Shown here: piece by piece, positions 1-8,575 of the stretch
Numbering within the stretch: the first letter of the stretch is position 1
Layout of the letters: each line of letters opens with the position of its first letter
Assembly: GCF_039536205.1 (NCBI RefSeq)
Contig: NZ_BAAAYL010000001.1
Coordinates: 4,836,001-4,900,000, forward strand
DNA: 64,000 nt
Direction: 5' to 3'
Source of the DNA: Streptomyces sannanensis
GTDB taxonomy: Bacteria; Actinomycetota; Actinomycetes; Streptomycetales; Streptomycetaceae
Position numbers and translations under genes: made by a program
Notes under the pieces: generated by a model
Told to the model about the DNA's origin: nothing
Databases searched by the model: none
What the model saw: the letters and a program-made list of their open reading frames with translations, nothing else

Positions 1-61
1 GCTCGATGACCTGGCGGCCGTCTCCCCGATCGATCCCGGTCACGTACACGCTGCGCGTCAC
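1..61 (-). CDS. pta: Phosphate acetyltransferase, N-terminal 20 codons only
   Basis: Only the first codons lie in the window; the gene continues past the left edge. From a GTG at 61 the peptide reads MTRSVYVTGIDRGDGRQ, which I recognise as the start of actinobacterial phosphate acetyltransferase (acetyl-CoA + phosphate to acetyl phosphate + CoA). The GTG is preferred over an in-frame ATG at 85 because a GGGAGAG Shine-Dalgarno sits just before it. The gene is divergent from pfkA, a pairing I recall from other streptomycetes. The assignment rests on about 20 residues. Confidence 0.75.
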   Translation of the reverse strand, partial: MTRSVYVTGIDRGDGRQVIE

Positions 62-208
62 GCGTGCTCTCCCGTTCTTGTTCATGTCGCGGAAATGCCG
101 GACAGGCCGGTCGTGCCCTCTTGACAATACCTCTGCGTGTCCTCTAGTTGCCGCTTCCATAGAGCGGCTGGAAGCGCCAGGCACAGGCCAAAGCGCGATA
201 ATCGGACC

Positions 209-1234
209 ATGCGCATCGGAGTGCTCACCGCGGGCGGCGACTGCCCCGGCCTGAACGCTGTGATCCGGTCGGTCGTGCACCGCGCCCTGACCGGGCACGG
301 AGACGAAGTCGTCGGTTTCGAGGACGGGTTCAGGGGGCTCCTCGAAGGCCACCTCCGCGCCCTCGACCTCGACGCCGTCAGCGGCATCCTCGCCCGTGGC
401 GGAACAATCCTGGGCTCCTCCCGCCTGGAGCGGGCCCGGCTGAGCGAAGCCGCGAAGAACTGCGCCGAACTGTCCCGCCGCTACGGCCTGGACGCGCTCA
501 TCCCGATCGGCGGCGAGGGCACCCTCACCGCGGCGCGGCTGCTGTCCGACGCCGGAATGCCTGTCGTCGGCGTACCGAAGACGATCGACAACGACATCTC
601 CGCGACCGACCGCACCTTCGGCTTCGACACCGCCGTCACCGTCGCCACCGAGGCCATGGACCGCCTCAAGACCACCGCCGAATCGCACCAGCGGGTCATG
701 GTCGTCGAGGTCATGGGGCGGCACGCGGGCTGGATCGCGCTCGAGTCCGGCATGGCGGCCGGCGCCCACGGCATCTGCCTGCCGGAGCGGCCCTTCGACC
801 CCGCCGACCTGGTCAAGATGGTCGAGGAACGCTTCGACCGCGGCAAGAAGTTCGCCGTCGTCTGTGTCGCCGAGGGCGCCCACCCGGCCGAGGGCACCAT
901 GGACTACAAGAAGGGCGAGATCGACGTCTACGGCCATGAACGCTTCGCCGGCATCGGCAACCGGCTCGCCGTGGAACTGGAGAAGCGCCTCGGCAAGGAG
1001 GCCCGTCCGGTCATCCTCGGTCACATCCAGCGCGGCGGCACCCCGACCGCGTACGACAGGGTGCTCGCCACCCGCTTCGGGTGGCACGCGGTGGAGGCGG
1101 TGCACCGCGGCGACTACGGAAAGATGACCGCGCTGCGCGGCACGGACGTGGTCATGGTGCCGCTGGCCGACGCGATCACGACGCTGAAGAGGGTGCCGGA
1201 GGAGCGTATGGACGAGGCCGAGTCGGTCTACTGA
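209..1234 (+). CDS. pfkA: ATP-dependent 6-phosphofructokinase
   Basis: A 341-residue phosphofructokinase, the usual length for the short actinobacterial type. It phosphorylates fructose 6-phosphate to fructose 1,6-bisphosphate in the cytosol. Visible motifs are the nucleotide-binding start GVLTAGGDCPGLN, GGEGT at residues 101-105 and PKTIDND at 123-129 with the catalytic Asp at 127. Gly104 points to ATP as phosphoryl donor, whereas Lys124 is the residue typical of pyrophosphate-dependent enzymes; this hybrid pairing is known in Streptomyces PFKs. The ATG at 209 has no Shine-Dalgarno, but a GATAAT -10 box ends six bases before it, so the mRNA is probably leaderless. A longer in-frame reading upstream lacks support. 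Confidence 0.95.
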   Translation: MRIGVLTAGGDCPGLNAVIRSVVHRALTGHGDEVVGFEDGFRGLLEGHLRALDLDAVSGILARGGTILGSSRLERARLSEAAKNCAELSRRYGLDALIPIGGEGTLTAARLLSDAGMPVVGVPKTIDNDISATDRTFGFDTAVTVATEAMDRLKTTAESHQRVMVVEVMGRHAGWIALESGMAAGAHGICLPERPFDPADLVKMVEERFDRGKKFAVVCVAEGAHPAEGTMDYKKGEIDVYGHERFAGIGNRLAVELEKRLGKEARPVILGHIQRGGTPTAYDRVLATRFGWHAVEAVHRGDYGKMTALRGTDVVMVPLADAITTLKRVPEERMDEAESVY

Positions 1235-1276
1235 GGGGCGCGGAGTCCGTACGCGACGCAGAACTGCCGGTGACGG

Positions 1277-1960
1277 TCAGCTCTTCTCCGAGAGCCACCG
1301 GTACTGCAGCTCCGGACGGCCGACCTGCCCGTACTGCGGACTGCGCACGGCCCGGCCCGTGTCGACCAGATGCTCCAGATAGCGGCGCGCGGTGATCCGG
1401 GATATCCCGACCTCCGCCGCGGTGGCCGTCGCCGTCATGCCCGTCCCGGAGCCGCGCAGCGTACGGGTCACCGCCTCGAGCGTCGGGGCGCTCAGCCCCT
1501 TCGGGAGGGATGCGGGCCGAGGGGCGCGCAGCGCGGCGAGCGCCCGGTCGACCTCCTCCTGGCCGCTGGCCTCACCGGCCGCGGCGCGGAACTCGGCGTA
1601 GCGGACCAGCCGGTCCCGCAGGGTGGCGAAGCTGAAGGGCTTCAGGACGTACTGGACGACGCCGAGCGACACGCCCTCGCGGACGATCGCCAGATCGCGG
1701 GCCGAGGTGACGGCGATGACGTCCGCGGAGTGCCCGGCGGCGCGCAGGGACCGTACGAGCTGTAGTCCGTGCCCGTCCGGCAGATACAGATCGAGCAGCA
1801 GCAGATCGACCGGCGTCCGGTCGAGGATCCGCACCGCCTCGGCCCGTGAATGCGCCACCCCGGTCACGGTGAACCCCTCCACCCGGCCGACGTACATCCG
1901 GTGCGCGTCGGCGGCGACGGGGTCGTCCTCGACGACGAGGACCCTGATCGGCTCGCTCAT
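1277..1960 (-). CDS. CitB/DcuR-family response regulator
   Basis: A 227-residue response regulator with an N-terminal receiver domain (about 1-122; acidic pocket EDD at 11-13, phospho-acceptor Asp57 in LLLLDLYLP, Lys107 in VLKPF) and a C-terminal helix-turn-helix output domain (about 165-220, with GISRITARRYLEHL). The receiver and the HTH type fit the CitB/DpiA/DcuR class, which controls citrate or C4-dicarboxylate uptake. Its ATG overlaps the stop codon of the upstream kinase by four bases (1957-1960), so the two are translationally coupled. The likely target is the divergent dctA. The 3' end faces pfkA. Confidence 0.9.
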   Translation of the reverse strand: MSEPIRVLVVEDDPVAADAHRMYVGRVEGFTVTGVAHSRAEAVRILDRTPVDLLLLDLYLPDGHGLQLVRSLRAAGHSADVIAVTSARDLAIVREGVSLGVVQYVLKPFSFATLRDRLVRYAEFRAAAGEASGQEEVDRALAALRAPRPASLPKGLSAPTLEAVTRTLRGSGTGMTATATAAEVGISRITARRYLEHLVDTGRAVRSPQYGQVGRPELQYRWLSEKS

Positions 1961-3555
1961 GCCCGCGTCGCCTCCGCATCCGTACGCAGCGGCAGCCGCA
2001 CCGTGAACTGCGCACCGCCGTCCGGGGCCGGGGCGGCCTCCGCCGTGCCGCCGTGACGGACCGCCGTCTGGCGCACCAGGGCCAGGCCGAGACCGCGGCC
2101 GGCGCCCTTGGTCGACCAGCCGAGGCCGAACATCTCGTCCTGGTCCGCCGCCGCGACGCCGTCGCCGGTGTCCGTGACGCGCAGCAGCAGACCGCCGTGC
2201 TCGGTGCGCACCGTCACCGTGACCCTGGCGCCGGGACTGCCCTGGGCCGCGTCGAGGGCGTTGTCGATGAGGTTGCCCAGGACGGTCACCAGATCGCGGG
2301 GCGGCAACGAGTCCGGCAGGACCCCGTCCTCGATGCCGCTGCCTTCCGTCAGGACCAGCTCGACGCCGCGCTCATGGGCCTGTGCGGTCTTGCCGAGCAG
2401 CAGCGCCGCCAGCACGGGTTCACCGAGCGCGCCGACGACCTGGTCGGTGAGCTCCTGTGCGAGCTCCAGCTCCGCGGTGGCGAACTCCACCGCCTCCTCC
2501 ACCCGGCCCAGCTCGATCAGCGAGACGACGGTGTGCAGCCGGTTCGCCGCCTCATGGGCCTGGGCGCGCAGTGCCTGGGTGAAGCCGCGCTCGGAGTCCA
2601 GTTCGCCGGCCAGCGCCTGCAGTTCGGTGTGGTCGCGCAGGGTCACCACGGTGCCGCGCCGTCCGCCGCCGGTCACCGGCTGCGTACTGACCACGACGAT
2701 CCGGCCGGCGGTGACATGGAGTTCGTCGACCCGCGGCCGGCTCGCCAGCAGGGCGCCGGTGAGCGCGGCGGGCAGGCCGAGCTCGGTCACCGAACGGCCG
2801 ACCGTGTCCTCGCCGAGGCCGAGGAGTTCCCGTGCGCCGTCGTTGATCAGTGCGATGCGGCGCTGTCCGTCGACCATCAGCAGCCCTTCGCGCACGGCGT
2901 GCAGGGTGGCCTGGTGGTAGGTGTGCATCCGGCTGAGCTCGGTGGCGTTCATCCCGTGGGTGTGGCGGCGCAGCCGGGCGTTGATCACATACGTTCCGGC
3001 GCCGCCCAGCAGGAGTGCCGCCGAGGCCGTCATGAGCAGCGCGGTCAGCTGTCCGCGCACCTGTTCGCTGATCTTGTCGACGGTGATGCCGGCGCTGACC
3101 AGGGCGATGATTTTGGAGCCGTCGTACACCGGGGCCACGGCCCGCACCGAGAGTCCGAGCACGCCCCGGTAGGTCTCGCTGAACGTACGGCCCTGCAGCG
3201 CCGGACCGGTGTGGCCGAGGAACTTCCTGCCGATCTGGTCCGGCTCCGGATGGGTCCAGCGGGTGCCGTCCGGCCGCATGATCACGACGAAGGCGACCCC
3301 GGTGGAGCGTCGCACCTTCTCGGCGTACGGCTGGAGTGCGGAGGCGGGGTCCTCGGACCGTACCGCCTGGGCCACCCACGGCGAGGCGGCGACCGCGGCG
3401 GCGGTGGTGATGGCCTGGCGGCGGGCGGTCTCCTCGGCCCGGGTCCGGCCCGCGACATAGGCGAAGACCGCGCACCCGGTCACGACCACGGCCATCAGCA
3501 CGACCTGCATCGTGAAGAGCTGGCCGGCGAGGCTGCGGGGGCGGCGTATGTGCAT
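1957..3555 (-). CDS. CitA/DcuS-family sensor histidine kinase
   Basis: A 532-residue membrane sensor kinase. The order is a transmembrane helix (about 10-32), an extracytoplasmic Cache/CitA-like sensor (about 35-165), a second helix (about 172-192), a PAS domain (about 210-315), a dimerisation region with H-box AQAHEAANRLH, and a HATPase domain with NLIDNALDAA, DTGDGV and GRGLGLALV. This layout is that of dicarboxylate or tricarboxylate sensors CitA/DcuS. It forms an operon with the response regulator downstream and is divergent from dctA, so sensing of succinate, fumarate or malate is likely; the actual ligand cannot be read from sequence. Confidence 0.9.
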   Translation of the reverse strand: MHIRRPRSLAGQLFTMQVVLMAVVVTGCAVFAYVAGRTRAEETARRQAITTAAAVAASPWVAQAVRSEDPASALQPYAEKVRRSTGVAFVVIMRPDGTRWTHPEPDQIGRKFLGHTGPALQGRTFSETYRGVLGLSVRAVAPVYDGSKIIALVSAGITVDKISEQVRGQLTALLMTASAALLLGGAGTYVINARLRRHTHGMNATELSRMHTYHQATLHAVREGLLMVDGQRRIALINDGARELLGLGEDTVGRSVTELGLPAALTGALLASRPRVDELHVTAGRIVVVSTQPVTGGGRRGTVVTLRDHTELQALAGELDSERGFTQALRAQAHEAANRLHTVVSLIELGRVEEAVEFATAELELAQELTDQVVGALGEPVLAALLLGKTAQAHERGVELVLTEGSGIEDGVLPDSLPPRDLVTVLGNLIDNALDAAQGSPGARVTVTVRTEHGGLLLRVTDTGDGVAAADQDEMFGLGWSTKGAGRGLGLALVRQTAVRHGGTAEAAPAPDGGAQFTVRLPLRTDAEATRA

Positions 3556-3591
3556 GGCTTCAAGGATGCCTGGCCGGAAATCGTGTGAACG

Positions 3592-3603
3592 TTATGTACA
3601 TAA
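3592..3603. promoter_or_regulatory. Perfect palindrome TTATGTACATAA between the two-component operon and dctA
   Basis: A 12-base perfect palindrome lies 36 bases upstream of the kinase start and 85 bases before dctA. It is the only AT-rich stretch in this 132-base divergent region, and a dyad like this is a plausible operator. Candidate ligands are the CitB-type regulator next door or a global regulator. Binding is inference. Confidence 0.4.
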
Positions 3604-3687
3604 GGGTGACGGGAGTCACACGGCATTGGATATTCACCAGGGCCCTCCGGGACGAGGGCATTGAGACATCGAAGAGGAGGTTCCCTG

Positions 3688-5049
3688 GTGACTGCCGTGG
3701 CCGCAAGGCGGGACCGGACACACTATCTCTATCTCGCCGTGATCGGCGCGGTGGTGCTCGGCATCGTGGTGGGCTTCGCGGCCCCGGGCGTGGCCGTCGA
3801 ACTCAAGCCACTCGGCACCGGGTTCGTGAACCTGATCAAGATGATGATCTCGCCGATCATCTTCTGCACCATCGTGCTGGGCGTCGGCTCGGTCCGTAAG
3901 GCCGCCAAGGTCGGCACGGTCGGCGGACTGGCGCTGGGCTACTTCCTCGCGATGTCGACCGTCGCACTGGCCATCGGCCTGGTCGTCGGCAACATCCTGG
4001 AGCCGGGCTCCGGCCTCCACCTGACCGAAGCGGCACGCGCGGCGGGCGACAAGGCGGCCTCGGGCGCCAGCGAGTCCACCACCGACTTCCTGCTCGGCAT
4101 CATCCCGACGACGCTGGTGTCGGCCTTCACCGAGGGCCAGGTGCTGCAGACGCTGCTCGTGGCCCTGCTCGCCGGTTTCGCCCTGCAGGCGATGGGCACG
4201 TCCGGAGAACCGGTCCTGCGCGGCATCGGCCACATCCAGCGGCTGGTCTTCCGCATGCTCGGCATGATCATGTGGGCGGCGCCGGTGGGCGCGTTCGGAG
4301 CGATCGCCGCGGTGGTCGGCGAGACGGGCGTCGACGCGCTGAAGTCCCTCGCGGTGATCATGATCGGCTTCTACATCACCTGCGCGCTCTTCGTCTTCCT
4401 CGTGCTGGGGACGCTGCTGCGGCTGGTCGCCGGGGTGAACATCTTCGCGCTGCTGAAGTACCTGGGCCGTGAGTTCCTGCTCATCCTCTCCACCTCGTCC
4501 TCCGAGTCCGCGCTGCCGCGGCTCATCGCGAAGATGGAGCACCTGGGCGTCAGCAAGCCGGTCGTCGGCATCACCGTGCCGACCGGCTACTCCTTCAACC
4601 TCGACGGCACCGCGATCTACCTGACGATGTCCTCGCTCTTCGTCGCCGAGGCGATGGGCAAGCCGCTGTCCGTCGGCGAGCAGATCTCGCTGCTCGTCTT
4701 CATGATCATCGCCTCCAAGGGGGCGGCAGGCGTCACCGGCGCCGGCCTGGCCACCCTGGCCGGCGGCCTCCAGTCGCACCGCCCCGACCTGGTCGACGGC
4801 GTCGGCCTGATCGTCGGCATCGACCGCTTCATGAGCGAGGCCCGCGCCATGACCAACTTCGCGGGCAACGCGGTGGCGACGGTGCTGGTGGGCACCTGGA
4901 CGAAGGAGATCGACAAGGCGCGGATGGCCGAGGTCCTGGAGGGCCGTGTGCCGTTCGACGAGAAGACCCTGGTCGACGACGGCCACAGCGCCCCCGCGGA
5001 CACCGCGCCCCAGCGCGACGAGTCCGAGAAGGCATCGGTCCCGGCCTGA
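3688..5049 (+). CDS. dctA: C4-dicarboxylate:cation symporter (DctA, DAACS family)
   Basis: A 453-residue polytopic membrane protein of the dicarboxylate/amino acid:cation symporter family, expected to take up succinate, fumarate and malate with protons or sodium. Family signatures are visible: the serine-rich SSSESALPRL stretch at about 271-280, TGYSFNLDGTAIY at about 299-311, and a long series of hydrophobic helices. GTG at 3688 is chosen because GAGGAGG lies just upstream; a TTG further upstream has no ribosome site. The neighbouring CitA/CitB-type pair is the likely regulator. The C-terminal tail of about 30 residues is charged and probably cytoplasmic. GC-rich hairpin follows. Confidence 0.93.
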   Translation: MTAVAARRDRTHYLYLAVIGAVVLGIVVGFAAPGVAVELKPLGTGFVNLIKMMISPIIFCTIVLGVGSVRKAAKVGTVGGLALGYFLAMSTVALAIGLVVGNILEPGSGLHLTEAARAAGDKAASGASESTTDFLLGIIPTTLVSAFTEGQVLQTLLVALLAGFALQAMGTSGEPVLRGIGHIQRLVFRMLGMIMWAAPVGAFGAIAAVVGETGVDALKSLAVIMIGFYITCALFVFLVLGTLLRLVAGVNIFALLKYLGREFLLILSTSSSESALPRLIAKMEHLGVSKPVVGITVPTGYSFNLDGTAIYLTMSSLFVAEAMGKPLSVGEQISLLVFMIIASKGAAGVTGAGLATLAGGLQSHRPDLVDGVGLIVGIDRFMSEARAMTNFAGNAVATVLVGTWTKEIDKARMAEVLEGRVPFDEKTLVDDGHSAPADTAPQRDESEKASVPA

Positions 5050-5066
5050 CCGGCACCGTTCCCGCC

Positions 5067-5099
5067 CTGCCCGGCCCGCCCTCGCGGCGGTCCGGGCAG
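5067..5099 (+). terminator. Hairpin after dctA
   Basis: Inverted arms CTGCCCGGCCCGCC and GGCGGTCCGGGCAG pair with one mismatch around a five-base loop, 18 bases after the dctA stop. There is no clear U-tract, as is common for Streptomyces terminators. Confidence 0.55.
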
Positions 5100-5202
5100 C
5101 GCCGTTCCCGCTCGGCGGCCTCCGGGTGGCCGGACGGCGCGGGTTGCCCAAGGGTGAAGGCGTGACCGCACCCGCGGTGCTTCCGGAGAAGGGAAGAGCC
5201 AG

Positions 5203-5523
5203 ATGCCGAAGTACCTGGTCCAGGCCAGTTACACCGCAGAGGGAACGAAGGGGCTGCTCGCCGAGGGCGGTACGGGCCGCAGATCCGCCGTGCAGGAAAA
5301 TGTCACATCGTGCGGCGGCACGCTCGAGACCATGTACTTCGCGCTCGGCGAGGACGACCTGTACTGCGTCATCGACATGCCCGACGACGTGTCGATGGTC
5401 GCCACCGCCATGGCGGTCCGCGCCACCGGAGCCGTGATGTCCAAGGCGGTCCCGCTGCTCACCCCCGAGGAGATCGACGCGGCCGCGAAGAAGTCGGTCC
5501 GCTTCCGGGCCCCCGGCGCCTGA
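5203..5523 (+). CDS. GYD-domain protein
   Basis: A 106-residue small soluble protein. It matches the GYD family, named for a conserved Gly-Tyr-Asp-like segment: the start MPKYLVQASYTAEGTKGLL, the middle FALGEDDLYCVIDMPDD and the end AVPLLTPEEIDAA follow the family pattern, with a ferredoxin-like alpha/beta fold expected. The biochemical function of the family is unknown to me. ATG at 5203 has GAAGGGAAGAG upstream. It stands alone between dctA and the gene remnants at 5648-6172, with no operon partner. Confidence 0.8.
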   Translation: MPKYLVQASYTAEGTKGLLAEGGTGRRSAVQENVTSCGGTLETMYFALGEDDLYCVIDMPDDVSMVATAMAVRATGAVMSKAVPLLTPEEIDAAAKKSVRFRAPGA

Positions 5524-5647
5524 CCGCGCCCGCCGCACTCCTGGCCGGGGCCGCCCCCGGCCTGCAGCGCGACGGCCTCCGCGACCACGCCCGGCAGCCG
5601 GCAGATGTCGTCCGCGCCGTCGAGCGCGTAGTCCGAGGGGCCCGGGC

Positions 5648-5920
5648 TCAGCGGCGCAGGGCGGTCTCCCGCTGCATGTGCGACAGTTTCTCGGGAATGC
5701 GCACGGCGTAGAGCCCGGTGATGAGGCCGTCGTCGATCCGCACCGCCATGACGGTGTCGAGCTCGCCGTCGAGCTGGAAGACCAGCGCCGGGTAGCCGTT
5801 GACCTGGGTCGGTCGCAGCGACGCTTCGGCGGCGAACCTGCCCAGCCCGCCGATCAGCAGGCGGCCCACCTTGTCGGCCCCCACGACGGGCCGCTGGACG
5901 GCCTGCTTGACTCCGCCGCC
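5648..5920 (-). pseudogene. C-terminal remnant of a SigJ-like ECF sigma factor
   Basis: About 90 codons on the minus strand read GGGVKQAVQRPVVGADKV … VNGYPALVFQLDGELDT … LITGLYAVRIPEKLSHM and end at a stop at 5648. This is the pattern of the C-terminal SnoaL-like domain found at the end of SigJ-type (ECF41-like) sigma factors. The DNA-binding sigma-2 and sigma-4 regions are missing: past the GGG at 5912-5920 the sequence turns into an unrelated gene on the other strand. I read it as a truncated, non-functional sigma gene. The family call is from memory of the motif. Confidence 0.65.
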
Positions 5921-6172
5921 GACGCCCTCGCTGCGGCGTCCCTCGTCGCGGCGCACCTTCCCGGCGGCGCCTCCGCCGATCCGGTGTACGGCCCGGACGG
6001 GCGCATCCCCGCCCTGCCCGCGGACTTCACGCCCCTGGCGATCCGGGCCGTGGACCGGATACTCGCCCCCGCGTCGGAGCTGTGCGACCTGTGGGGCGAG
6101 ACCTCCGACGCCGAGGAGTGGACCCGGACGGTCACGACGCTGCGTGGCGTACTCACCCGCGCAGCCGGCTGA
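5906..6172 (+). pseudogene. C-terminal remnant of a DUF4259 protein
   Basis: On the plus strand a frame running to a stop at 6172 reads LDSAADALAAASLVAAHLPG … DPVYGPDGRIPALPADF … RAVDRILAPASELCDLWGE. This matches the second half of DUF4259 proteins as I remember them. The expected N-terminal motif (MGTW…GPFDND) is absent and no start codon with a ribosome site exists, because the sequence upstream is the antisense of the sigma-factor remnant. The gene is therefore a stump left by the same deletion. Confidence 0.6.
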
Positions 6173-6218
6173 GAGCCCGGGCCGGCCCCATGGGGGAGGG
6201 GCCGGCCCGCCGGAGAGG

Positions 6219-8549
6219 CTATGCCGGGCGCAGCCAGACCGTCGCCAGCGGGGGCAGCGTGAGCTGGACGCTCATCGCGCGGCCGTGGGCCGGTTCCTGC
6301 TCCGGCTTGACGGGGTCCGAGTTGAGGACGCCGCTGCCGCCGTATTCCGCCGCGTCGGTGTTGAGGAACTCCGTCCACGCCGGGATGTGCTCCGGGACAC
6401 CCAGGCGGTACTCGTGCCGGACGACGGGGGAGAAGTTGCTGACCGCCAGCAGGGGCGAGCCCGAGGCGTCGAAGCGGAGAAAGGCCAGGACATTGTCCTC
6501 CCACGCGCCGCCGTCGACCCAGGAGAAGCCCTCGGGGACGGTGTCCCGTTCCCACAGGGCCGGGGTTTCGGCATACGCGCGGTTCAGGTCGCGGACCAGG
6601 TCGCGTACGCCCCGGTGATCGCCCGCCGAGTGGTACGTGTCGTCCAGCAGCCACCACTCCGGGCCGTGGTCGTGGGACCACTCCGCGCCCTGGGCGATCT
6701 CCTGGCCCATGAAGAGCAACTGCTTGCCGGGATGCGCCCACATGAAGCCCAGATACGCCCGGTGGTCGGCGCGCCGCTGCCACCAGTCGCCCGGCATCTT
6801 CGACACGAGGGACCGCTTGCCGTGCACCACCTCGTCGTGCGAGATCGGCAGGACGTAGTTCTCGCTGTACGCGTACACCATCGAGAAGGTCATCTCGTTG
6901 TGGTGGTACTTCCGGTGAACAGGCTCCTTCGACATGTAGACCAGCGAGTCGTGCATCCAGCCCATGTTCCACTTGAGGCCGAAACCGAGTCCGCCGTGGT
7001 GCGTGGGCCGGGTGACACCGTCCCAGGCCGTGGACTCCTCCGCGATGGTCACCACGCCGGGGCAGCGACGGTAGACGGTCGCGTTCATCTCCTGCAGGAA
7101 GGAGACCGCGTCCAGGTTCTCCCGTCCGCCGAACCGGTTGGGACTCCACTGCCCGTGCTCGCGCGAGTAGTCGAGATAGAGCATGGAGGCGACGGCGTCG
7201 ACCCGCAGGCCGTCGATGTGGAACTCCTCGCACCAGTACACGGCGTTGGCGACCAGGAAGTTGCGGACTTCGGTGCGCCCGTAGTCGAACTCGAGCGTGC
7301 CCCAGTCGGGGTGCTCGGCGCGGGCCGGGTCCGGGTGCTCGTACAACGGCCGCCCGTCGAACTCGGCGAGCGCCCAGTCGTCCTTGGGGAAGTGCGCCGG
7401 CACCCAGTCCATGATGACCCCGATGCCGGCCCGGTGCAGGGCGTCGACGAGCAGGCGGAAGTCGTCCGGGGTGCCCATCCGGGAGGTGGGGGCGTAGAAG
7501 CCGGTGACCTGGTAGCCCCAGGATCCGCCGAAGGGGTGCTCGGCGATGGGCAGGAACTCCACATGGGTGAAGCCCAGGTCCTTCACATAGGACGGCAGCT
7601 GCTCGGCGAGCTGCCGGTAGGTCAGCCCGGGCCGCCAGGAGGAGAGATGCACCTCGTAGACCGAGAAGGGCGACTCGTGCAGCGCACGTTCCCCGCGCCG
7701 CGCCATCCAGTCGCCGTCCTGCCACACGTGGTGCGACTCGGTCACGATCGAGGCGTTGTGCGGCGGCACCTCGGTGCGGCGCGCCATCGGATCGGCCCGC
7801 AGGGTGTGGCTGCCGTCCGGCCGGGCGATGTCGAACTTGTAGACCGCGCCCTCGCCCATGCCCGGCACGAACAGCTCCCAGACGCCGGAAGCGCCGAGCG
7901 AGCGCATGGGCAGGGCGGTGCCGTCCCAGTAGTCGAAGCCACCGGCGAGCCGCACCCCGCGTGCGTTAGGGGCCCAGACGGTGAAACGGGTCCCGGTGAC
8001 GCCCTGGTGGGTCATCGTCCGTGCGCCGAGCGCCCGCCACAGCTCCTCGTGGCGGCCCTCACGGATCAGATGGAGGTCGAGCTCTCCGAGGGCGGGCAGA
8101 AAGCGGTACGGGTCGTCGATCTCGTGGTCGGTGCCGTCGTACTCGACGACGATCCGGTAGTCGGGAAGGGCCTGCAGTGGCAGCACGCCGGAGAAGAGAC
8201 CGTCACCGTCGTCGTGCAGCTCGGCGCACAGCCCCTTCCCGACCACGGTCACGGACTGCGCGTACGGACGCAGGACCCGGAACACCACGCCGCCGCGCAC
8301 CGAGTGGGCGCCGAGGAGGGCATGCGGGTCGTGGTGCGTACCGCTGAGCAGCCGCTCCCGGTCCTCGCCCGGCAGCGGCGGCGCGGGTCGTACGCCATGG
8401 CTCCCGCTGCGCCGCGTATGCGGCGCCCCGGGGGCGGCGGCCTGATGGTCCGGCGCCGGACTGTCGGGTGTCGGCGATGTCTCCGCGGCCGGGGCTCGCG
8501 GTGCGGCCTGGGGCTCGGACGGACGGTGAGAGGACGATCGGTGCGTCAC
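6219..8549 (-). CDS. glgB: 1,4-alpha-glucan branching enzyme
   Basis: A 776-residue GH13 branching enzyme that forms alpha-1,6 branches in glycogen or in the GlgE-made glucan. After a low-complexity Pro/Ala-rich N-terminus (1-60) come an N-terminal beta domain, a CBM48 (about 185-285) and the GH13 barrel. Catalytic motifs are [14 protein letters not shown] (nucleophile Asp451), TIAEEST (acid Glu504/505) and [15 protein letters not shown] at 8549 is chosen because GAAGGAGG lies upstream; an in-frame extension to 8771 would overlap the preceding gene. It is last in glgE–treS–mak–glgB, 26 bases after mak, consistent with one operon. Confidence 0.95.
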   Translation of the reverse strand: MTHRSSSHRPSEPQAAPRAPAAETSPTPDSPAPDHQAAAPGAPHTRRSGSHGVRPAPPLPGEDRERLLSGTHHDPHALLGAHSVRGGVVFRVLRPYAQSVTVVGKGLCAELHDDGDGLFSGVLPLQALPDYRIVVEYDGTDHEIDDPYRFLPALGELDLHLIREGRHEELWRALGARTMTHQGVTGTRFTVWAPNARGVRLAGGFDYWDGTALPMRSLGASGVWELFVPGMGEGAVYKFDIARPDGSHTLRADPMARRTEVPPHNASIVTESHHVWQDGDWMARRGERALHESPFSVYEVHLSSWRPGLTYRQLAEQLPSYVKDLGFTHVEFLPIAEHPFGGSWGYQVTGFYAPTSRMGTPDDFRLLVDALHRAGIGVIMDWVPAHFPKDDWALAEFDGRPLYEHPDPARAEHPDWGTLEFDYGRTEVRNFLVANAVYWCEEFHIDGLRVDAVASMLYLDYSREHGQWSPNRFGGRENLDAVSFLQEMNATVYRRCPGVVTIAEESTAWDGVTRPTHHGGLGFGLKWNMGWMHDSLVYMSKEPVHRKYHHNEMTFSMVYAYSENYVLPISHDEVVHGKRSLVSKMPGDWWQRRADHRAYLGFMWAHPGKQLLFMGQEIAQGAEWSHDHGPEWWLLDDTYHSAGDHRGVRDLVRDLNRAYAETPALWERDTVPEGFSWVDGGAWEDNVLAFLRFDASGSPLLAVSNFSPVVRHEYRLGVPEHIPAWTEFLNTDAAEYGGSGVLNSDPVKPEQEPAHGRAMSVQLTLPPLATVWLRPA

Positions 8550-8575
8550 GGGTACGGCCTCCTTCGTTGGTGGTG

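Noticed and set aside
6..254. Plus-strand open frame before pfkA
   Set aside because: Lies over the pta start and the pfkA promoter, with no ribosome site or family match.
3634..5538. Long minus-strand open frame opposite dctA and the GYD gene
   Set aside because: High-GC genomes produce long antisense frames; the plus strand has clear protein families, ribosome sites and normal codon pattern, and the minus frame is low-complexity.
5524..5647. Minus-strand frame with YALDGADDICRLPG between the GYD gene and the sigma remnant
   Set aside because: Looks somewhat coding but is short, has no start signal, and I match it to no family; could be a further scrap of the decayed region.
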